A stretch of 44,803 nucleotides of DNA, taken from positions 1 to 44,803 of the forward strand of contig CAZLRH010000027.1 in the NCBI GenBank assembly GCA_964562015.1, read 5' to 3'. The stretch comes from CAZLRH01 sp964562015. GTDB lineage: Bacteria; Verrucomicrobiota; Verrucomicrobiia; Opitutales; JABDGR01. The position numbers were made by a program, and so were the translations under genes. Positions 40,651 to 44,803 of the stretch are shown here, piece after piece; position 1 is the stretch's first letter; each line of letters begins with the position of its first letter. The notes beneath the pieces were generated by a model. That model was not told the DNA's origin, made no database searches, and saw only the letters and a list, made by a program, of their open reading frames with translations.

Positions 40651-41373
40651 ATGACCGCGTTTGACCCTAAACGATGGCCATGCTGGGCCTGCTTTCTGCT
40701 CCTTCAATGCGCGGCCATGCCTTGTGTCTTGGGCCAGGAGCGGATTTTTCCCGAGCAAAATTTTGCCATTACCATTCCACCGGGCTGGGAATGGATGGCC
40801 AATCCCTTCTCAAAGCCCGGCGTGGGGGCCGTCGCCCACAATCGCGACAAATCAAAATTGATCGTTATAACCATATACCAGGCTGAAAAAGCCATGGAAC
40901 CCATGGATGAACACTTCGTCGCTGACATGGAACAGGGCATCACGAAGGCGGGCGGCGGGCCAAGAATCTCCGGGCGCTTTGTTGAAATAGCTGGATTGAA
41001 GGGCTATGAACGCCTGGGCAATTTGACCGCCAACGGTGTCATTCTTTCCTCCCTTACGTGGACGGTGCCCACGGCGGAAAACCGAGCGTATAATATTCAG
41101 TTCCTCTGCCGGAATGGCCCGGCGGATGAAGATGCCGAGTTTCCCATCTGCGTCGCCAGTTTTCGTTTTCTTAAACAACCCAAACCTCCCGTAGCCATTA
41201 AACCGTGGGTGAATACCTCCTCCCCGGCCTATCGCACGGGTTATGAGGTCGGCCAACTCGCCGCGAAGGTGACGTTCTCTTTCCTTGGTGGCTTGATTGC
41301 CATGGCGGTGATTGTTACTTTGATTCGAACCTGGGTCCGACCCAAGCCACCCCAGCCTCCACCGCTTCCCTAA
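40651..41373 (+). CDS. Exported membrane-anchored protein of unknown function
   Basis: A 240-aa protein. An N-terminal hydrophobic stretch with Cys residues (CWACFLLLQCAAMPCVLG) should be a signal peptide. The middle (RIFPEQNFAITIPPGWEWMA, then AEKAMEPMDEHFVADMEQGI) has the shape of PsbP/DcrB-like domains: a short beta hairpin with PPGW followed by helices. A C-terminal membrane helix (FLGGLIAMAVIVTLIRTWV) ends in a Pro-rich tail. So the domain would sit outside the cytoplasm with a C-terminal anchor. Function unknown. It converges with the MFS gene; only 10 bp separate the two stops. Confidence 0.72.
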   Translation: MTAFDPKRWPCWACFLLLQCAAMPCVLGQERIFPEQNFAITIPPGWEWMANPFSKPGVGAVAHNRDKSKLIVITIYQAEKAMEPMDEHFVADMEQGITKAGGGPRISGRFVEIAGLKGYERLGNLTANGVILSSLTWTVPTAENRAYNIQFLCRNGPADEDAEFPICVASFRFLKQPKPPVAIKPWVNTSSPAYRTGYEVGQLAAKVTFSFLGGLIAMAVIVTLIRTWVRPKPPQPPPLP

Positions 41374-41383
41374 ATTAAACCGG

Positions 41384-42772
41384 CTAGGTGAGGGAAACCG
41401 TCGGTGCTTCGCTCGCGCGGGCCGTGTCGCGGGCGAGGTGGCGCGCGCCGAGAAACCAAAATACGCCCGCCACCAAATACATCACGCCGACGACCATGAA
41501 GGCCGAGTTCATGGTGTAGCGGTCGCTCAGGATGCCGATGATGACCGGCGAAATCACGTCGCCGAGCGCGTGGATGACGAAGATGTTGAGCGCAAAGGCC
41601 GCGGCGCGAATCGACGGGTGCGTGACGTTGGCGAGGATGGTGTTCGTCGGGCCGGTGTTGAAGAACAAGCAGAACACCGTCGCGAAGGAATACACCCACA
41701 CCAGCGGAAACGGCGCGCGGAGCATCAGGATCATGAAGGGAAAGCCGAGAAACATTGCGGCCCCCGACACCAGAAAATACGCGCCGGGAAAACGGCCGCG
41801 CAATTTGTCGCCCGCCAGCCCGCCGAGCAGGGTCGCGATGAGGCCCGACACGCAGGTGATGGCGCCGAAAATGGTGGTGGCATTGGGTGAGGCGCCCGGC
41901 TTTTGCGACAGGTAATAGGGCATCCAAAACGCGATGCCGCCGATGGCAAAGGTCATCGCCGTCATGCCGAGCGTGCAGAGGACATACGAGCGGTTGCGCA
42001 AGAGCAGGAGGTAGTCGCTCCAGCGGGGCTTGCTCGCCCGGATTACGCCACCGGCATCCGCCTGGCCGCGCGGCGGTTCGCGCCGGAGAAAACTTAAAAT
42101 CCCCAGCGCCAAGCCGGGCGGCACGACCAGAAAAAAGGCCCAGCGCCAGCTCTCCGCGTGAAAACCGAAAAGCCGTTCACCCAACGCGCCGATGGAGGAA
42201 TTCGCCACCAGATTGCCCACGACGTAGCCCAGCGCGCTGCCCACCGGAATCGCCATATAAAACCACGCCAGCGCCCGGCCGCGCCGTTCCACCGGAAAAA
42301 AATCGGCGATCAACGTCGGCGCCACCGGTCCGTAGGCCGCCTCGCCCACCCCGACAAAACAGCGCGTGAGCAACAGGCCGACAAACGTCGCCGCCAGGCC
42401 CGAGGCGCCACTGGCCAGGCTCCACAAGATCACACCGACGCCAATCAGCCACCAGCGCGAGCGGTGGCCCGCCAGCCGCCCAAAAATCGGCGCGCCAATC
42501 ATGTAAACCACCATGAACGCCATCGACAGCACGCCGATCAACGCCAGCTCCGGCTCGAAGCCGAAGTGCGCGTGCGTCCAAGCCTGAAACTCTTTTAAAG
42601 CGGCCGAATCACTGGCCGCGCCGTGCGCGCCGAAATACGTCTGCTGGATCGGCCCGACCACCGCCGACAGCACCTGGCGGTCGAGATAGTTGAACAAATT
42701 GATGAACAGCAGCAACGCCAGCGCCCCCCGGGCACCGGGCAAGCGCACGTTGGGGCTCCCCGAATTTGACAT
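41384..42772 (-). CDS. MFS transporter (Spinster-like)
   Basis: A 462-aa carrier with about 12 membrane segments. LLLFINLFNYLDRQVLSAVV is the Spinster-type first helix with NYLDRQ. GAPIFGRLAGHRSRWWLIGV is loop 2-3; CFVGVGEAAYGPVAPTLIAD with FPVERRGRALAWFYMAIPVG and GSALGYVVG match spinster-like carriers. Substrate is unknown; related proteins carry lipids, sphingoid compounds or sugar acids. Start ATG 42772 (MSNSGSP) was chosen over a TTG at 42778. No co-transcribed partner; the upstream neighbour is separated by a terminator. Confidence 0.87.
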   Translation of the reverse strand: MSNSGSPNVRLPGARGALALLLFINLFNYLDRQVLSAVVGPIQQTYFGAHGAASDSAALKEFQAWTHAHFGFEPELALIGVLSMAFMVVYMIGAPIFGRLAGHRSRWWLIGVGVILWSLASGASGLAATFVGLLLTRCFVGVGEAAYGPVAPTLIADFFPVERRGRALAWFYMAIPVGSALGYVVGNLVANSSIGALGERLFGFHAESWRWAFFLVVPPGLALGILSFLRREPPRGQADAGGVIRASKPRWSDYLLLLRNRSYVLCTLGMTAMTFAIGGIAFWMPYYLSQKPGASPNATTIFGAITCVSGLIATLLGGLAGDKLRGRFPGAYFLVSGAAMFLGFPFMILMLRAPFPLVWVYSFATVFCLFFNTGPTNTILANVTHPSIRAAAFALNIFVIHALGDVISPVIIGILSDRYTMNSAFMVVGVMYLVAGVFWFLGARHLARDTARASEAPTVSLT

Positions 42773-42872
42773 GATCAAAAATCATTTCGCCCGGCCCGGC
42801 AAAGGCAACGGCCAAAAACTGCAAATGAAGATACCGGCTGGGAAACCGACTCCGCCGGCGTCCAGTGAGGTC

Positions 42873-42908
42873 AAAAAAAAGACGCCCGCGGCATTCGCCG
42901 CGGGCGTC
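42873..42908 (-). terminator. Strong rho-independent terminator after the HMA-like gene
   Basis: On the minus strand a perfect 12-bp stem (GACGCCCGCGGC/GCCGCGGGCGTC) with a 4-base loop GAAT is followed by eight T (complement of 42873-42880). It lies 21 bp beyond the stop of the minus-strand double-HMA gene and separates it from the MFS gene. The best intrinsic terminator in the window. Confidence 0.93.
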
Positions 42909-42929
42909 GAAAATAGAAGCTACGCCGGA

Positions 42930-43496
42930 CTACTTGGTGGCCGCGACGGTCGAAACCTTGCCCGCCAGGCCGCCCTTGTTCAGCGCCGCGAACACCGCAG
43001 CCGCGTCAAAGTCGCCGGTGACGGTGAAGGTCGTGGCCTTCTGGGCCGCCGTGTTACCCTTTACGCCATCCACCTTGGACAAGATGCCATTGACCGCGGT
43101 GACGCACTTGGCGCAGCACAGATGCACGCCGGTGATGTCGAGAGTCTGGACCTTGCCCGCCTTGGCGCCGGTGTCATCCACCACTTTGATGGAAGCATCG
43201 CTGGAGGTGCCGTAAAAACCGGCGGCGACGAGCGCATCGACGGCCTTCTGCAAGGTGGGCTTGTCGGCGGCGGTCAAAACGATGGTGCCATCGGCTTGGC
43301 TGGCGGTACCCTTGACGCCCGCGACTTTGGCGAGCGTGGTATTCACGCCGTTGACGCAACTGCCGCAGCAAATATGGACGTTGCTCAGGGTGCAGGTGCT
43401 GCCCGCAGGAGCAGGGGCCGGAGCATCGGCGGCAAAGACCGCCGTGGTGAAAGCGGCCATGGCCGCGAGAAGAACCAGAAGTTTCGGGGATTTCAT
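42930..43496 (-). CDS. Periplasmic protein with two HMA-like metal-binding domains
   Basis: A 188-aa exported protein (signal MKSPKLLVLLAAMAAFTTAV, cut near FAA). Two repeats of about 65-70 residues follow. The first has LSNVHICCGSCVNGVNTTLA and VKGTASQADGTIVLTA, the second LDITGVHLCCAKCVTAVNGI and the same sheet-helix order. Each resembles the HMA fold (beta-alpha-beta-beta-alpha-beta), but with CCxxC in place of the usual CxxC. It could bind copper, mercury or another thiophilic metal outside the cytoplasm. The gene stands alone, with a strong terminator after it, and no metal ATPase lies nearby. The metal is unknown. Confidence 0.83.
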   Translation of the reverse strand: MKSPKLLVLLAAMAAFTTAVFAADAPAPAPAGSTCTLSNVHICCGSCVNGVNTTLAKVAGVKGTASQADGTIVLTAADKPTLQKAVDALVAAGFYGTSSDASIKVVDDTGAKAGKVQTLDITGVHLCCAKCVTAVNGILSKVDGVKGNTAAQKATTFTVTGDFDAAAVFAALNKGGLAGKVSTVAATK

Positions 43497-43751
43497 AGGG
43501 AAAACAGGCGAAGGGGAAAACTAAGGGAAGTGGAATAGTTATGCATTCCGGCGGCTCATGCAAGCACTTTTTGGCTGGCCCGGTCCATGCTCCTAACGGG
43601 AACATTATAGACCTACTTTGGGTCTAAGTGACTCATCTTCATAAACTTGCCTCTCGACCGATAAATGAGTAAGTTTTGGTAGTGGTACAGTTTGAAATGT
43701 AAAACCCGGTTTCGGGCTGGCAATCCTGAATGATGGGGCTATCTTGCCGAC
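43497..43751. other. Intergenic region with hairpin and left inverted repeat
   Basis: No gene is evident in these 255 bp. It holds a short hairpin AGACC-TACTTT-GGGTCT (43609-43625, 5-6 bp stem) and the left copy of a 20-bp inverted repeat at 43678-43697. Base composition falls noticeably compared with the genes to the left. Promoters for the two flanking divergent genes should be here. Confidence 0.45.
43678..43697 (+). repeat. Left copy of 20-bp inverted repeat
   Basis: GGTAGTGGTACAGTTTGAAA. Its exact complement stands at 44718-44737. The two bracket about 1.06 kb of lower-GC sequence with a small basic protein gene, an unknown gene and a nuclease fragment. It may be the end of a mobile or inserted segment, or a shared regulatory site. 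Confidence 0.75.
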
Positions 43752-43937
43752 ATGCCGAAACGAGACTTTGCCCAGATAGCCTTTGACGTGGTGCAACGCG
43801 CCACCGGGGCCGTGCCGCCGCCGCCGGAGCCGAAGGCAAGCGCGGTAAGGGGTGGCTTAGGCCGGGCCGGTAAACTAAGTCCGGCGAAGCGGAAGGCGAT
43901 TGCGAAGAAGGCGGCGGCGGCACGGTGGCAGAGCTAG
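43752..43937 (+). CDS. Small basic protein of the MPKRDFxQIA type
   Basis: A 61-aa protein: MPKRDFAQIAFDVVQRATGA, a Pro-rich linker, then GGLGRAGKLSPAKRKAIAKK and AAAARWQS. The N-terminal half is a helix typical of a widespread small family; the C-terminal half is Lys/Ala-rich, like histone H1 tails or nucleoid proteins, and could bind DNA. Function is not established. The ATG lies 55 bp after the left inverted repeat. Its stop overlaps the stop region of the convergent gene by 4 bp. It is the best supported gene of the bracketed segment. Confidence 0.72.
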   Translation: MPKRDFAQIAFDVVQRATGAVPPPPEPKASAVRGGLGRAGKLSPAKRKAIAKKAAAARWQS

Positions 43938-44278
43938 ATTTCATCATCCTCGCCCTCTCGTGGTTCAACTCCATCAACGTCAGGATGCGTGGGCGATGTC
44001 CGCGCCTCCAGCAAGTCAGGCGTGAAGTCGTAAGACATTTCTATCTGAGGATTGTCCACATTGAAATTTTCATTGTAAGAACGGCGCGTGTTATCCGCCG
44101 AAATACACATTCCGCGGATCAAATTCCGCGTATATAGCATAGAGGTTTTAGCCTCCATATATTTCAAATCCGGCGTCGCCTTCCATTCAAAGGTCGTCTG
44201 TTTATCATGGACAATAGGAATGGCGTGAAATTTTCTTACAACCAATCCTTGCGGGTCTGTGACATGCTTGCTTCGCAT
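43934..44278 (-). CDS. Hypothetical protein in the repeat-bracketed segment
   Basis: From ATG 44278 the minus strand gives 114 residues: MRSKHVTDPQGLVVRKFHAI, then PIVHDKQTTFEWKATPDLKY, MEAKTSMLYTRNLIRGMCIS and an acidic end (REGEDDEI). The frame has balanced composition and codon use typical of a real gene. It has no signal or membrane segment and no motif I can name. A longer start at 44356 would run antisense into the nuclease-like fragment and is less likely. It overlaps the start of that fragment's frame by 20 bp. It ends tail to tail with the small basic protein gene. Confidence 0.5.
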   Translation of the reverse strand: MRSKHVTDPQGLVVRKFHAIPIVHDKQTTFEWKATPDLKYMEAKTSMLYTRNLIRGMCISADNTRRSYNENFNVDNPQIEMSYDFTPDLLEARTSPTHPDVDGVEPREGEDDEI

Positions 44279-44669
44279 CGCCTGTGTTATATGGCCCTTG
44301 CCCCCCTTCGAGTTTGAAAACTGGGCGGTTATCAAAATGGGCGGAACAACCAACAAGATTCAAGTTGGCGATATGGGAATTGACGGAAGAATCTTCCCAA
44401 TTCACGCAATGCCAGGGCCGCGCGGAGCAGCAAAGGGAGAATTGGAGTTTGAAGACATTTGGTTCCCGATTCAGGTCAAGCAAAAGGATAAGGTTGGCCG
44501 CCCCGACATTGACCAGTTTGAGGCCGTGATGATTCGCGAGCGGCGAACTCTAGGCTTCTTTGTTGGTTTTGGCTTTTCCAAGGATGCGCTAGATGAAATA
44601 GAGGCTTTCCAAAAGCGGCAGGGTTTGACCATAAAACCGTTCACTGTGCGGGAATTATTGGACAGCTAA
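44259..44669 (+). pseudogene. Remnant of a restriction-type nuclease domain (DNA-methylase C-terminal fusion)
   Basis: The frame gives 136 residues, of which the first dozen look unrelated. From about PPFEFENWAVIKMGGTTNKI it matches the end domain found fused to some DNA methyltransferases. VGDMGIDGRIF carries the Asp of a PD-(D/E)xK site, and ELEFEDIWFPIQVKQKDKVG has the QxK part; then GRPDIDQFEAVMIRERRTLG and a helical end TIKPFTVRELLDS follow. An Mrr-like nuclease core therefore seems kept, but the methylase part is absent and no clear start exists at the junction (ATG 44259 or 44337). So it is most likely the 3' remnant of a larger gene, possibly still producing a small nuclease. Confidence 0.65.
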
Positions 44670-44717
44670 TGCCAAAACGGAGGCTTTCGGACGGTATTTG
44701 AGGGTTTCGGAGGCTTT

Positions 44718-44737
44718 TTTCAAACTGTACCACTACC
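44718..44737 (-). repeat. Right copy of 20-bp inverted repeat
   Basis: TTTCAAACTGTACCACTACC, the exact reverse complement of 43678-43697. It lies 12 bp before the Tat-signal gene's ATG and 48 bp after the stop of the nuclease fragment. A direct pair, CGGAGGCTTT at 44680-44689 and 44708-44717, stands just before it. Confidence 0.75.
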
Positions 44738-44749
44738 TAAGTTTTTCCC

Positions 44750-44803
44750 ATGTTGACGCGACGCCATTTCCTCAAGGCGGGCCTCGGCGCCGCGGGCGCC
44801 GTG
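44750..44803 (+). CDS. Tat-exported protein, N-terminus only (cut by window edge)
   Basis: The last 54 bases encode MLTRRHFLKAGLGAAGAV, a twin-arginine signal (RRHFLK followed by a Gly/Ala-rich hydrophobic core). The gene continues beyond the window, so the product cannot be named. The right inverted repeat ends 12 bp before the ATG, which puts it where the promoter or leader should be. Confidence 0.7.
   Translation, partial: MLTRRHFLKAGLGAAGAV

Overview
The window looks like a high-GC chromosome segment of a free-living, polysaccharide-degrading Verrucomicrobiota bacterium, possibly Opitutales-like. This rests on gene content: many signal-peptide and Tat-exported proteins, PIG-L and DUF2911 families, a bacillithiol locus, a CesT-type secretion chaperone, Gly/Arg/Pro-rich linkers in exported proteins and nested palindromic intergenic repeats. 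No rRNA, tRNA or other phylogenetic marker is visible, so the assignment is inference. I saw no CRISPR array and no complete transposase.

Layout. 1-5 kb: cell-surface glycan genes, namely a truncated GT9 glycosyltransferase, an alpha-oxoamine synthase, and a Wzm/Wzt-type ABC exporter pair. 5-8.4 kb: a small secreted protein, then a CesT-like type III secretion chaperone followed 22 bp later by a 474-aa protein of effector-like position, then a nested repeat and a 67-aa protein. 8.4-13.2 kb: a DUF115-like protein, a Gly-Pro-rich EF-hand protein, and a divergent OmpR/histidine-kinase pair whose sensor domain carries the same Gly-Pro-rich composition.

13.5-27.2 kb, all on the minus strand: a bacillithiol-type locus. 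In transcription order it holds DUF2911, a large secreted PIG-L protein, a 52-aa membrane protein, a sodium:solute symporter and a short BshC-like protein; the last four are chained by three 4-bp overlaps. BshB1, an unknown membrane protein and BshA follow. Two copies of one nested inverted-repeat element bracket the bshB1-bshA block. Upstream lie four exported proteins: Tat, SMP-30, beta-lactamase-fold and TIGR03118.

27.3-39 kb: a carbohydrate locus. GH39, MFS, a rhamnonate-dehydratase-like enolase, AraD1, a GarR-like reductase and a ketoglutarate-semialdehyde-type dehydrogenase run leftwards, and GH31 runs divergently. Together they suggest that plant-polymer oligosaccharides are cut outside the cytoplasm and a sugar acid is oxidised without phosphorylation to 2-oxoglutarate. 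A DUF4160/DUF2442 pair sits inside this operon, and its DUF4160 gene has a nonsense codon.

39-44.8 kb: a ten-repeat beta-propeller protein, an unknown secreted protein, an MFS transporter, and a periplasmic double-HMA-like protein with a clear terminator. Last comes a roughly 1.06-kb segment bounded by a perfect 20-bp inverted repeat, holding a basic small protein and a nuclease-domain fragment. The window ends in the first 18 codons of a Tat-exported protein.
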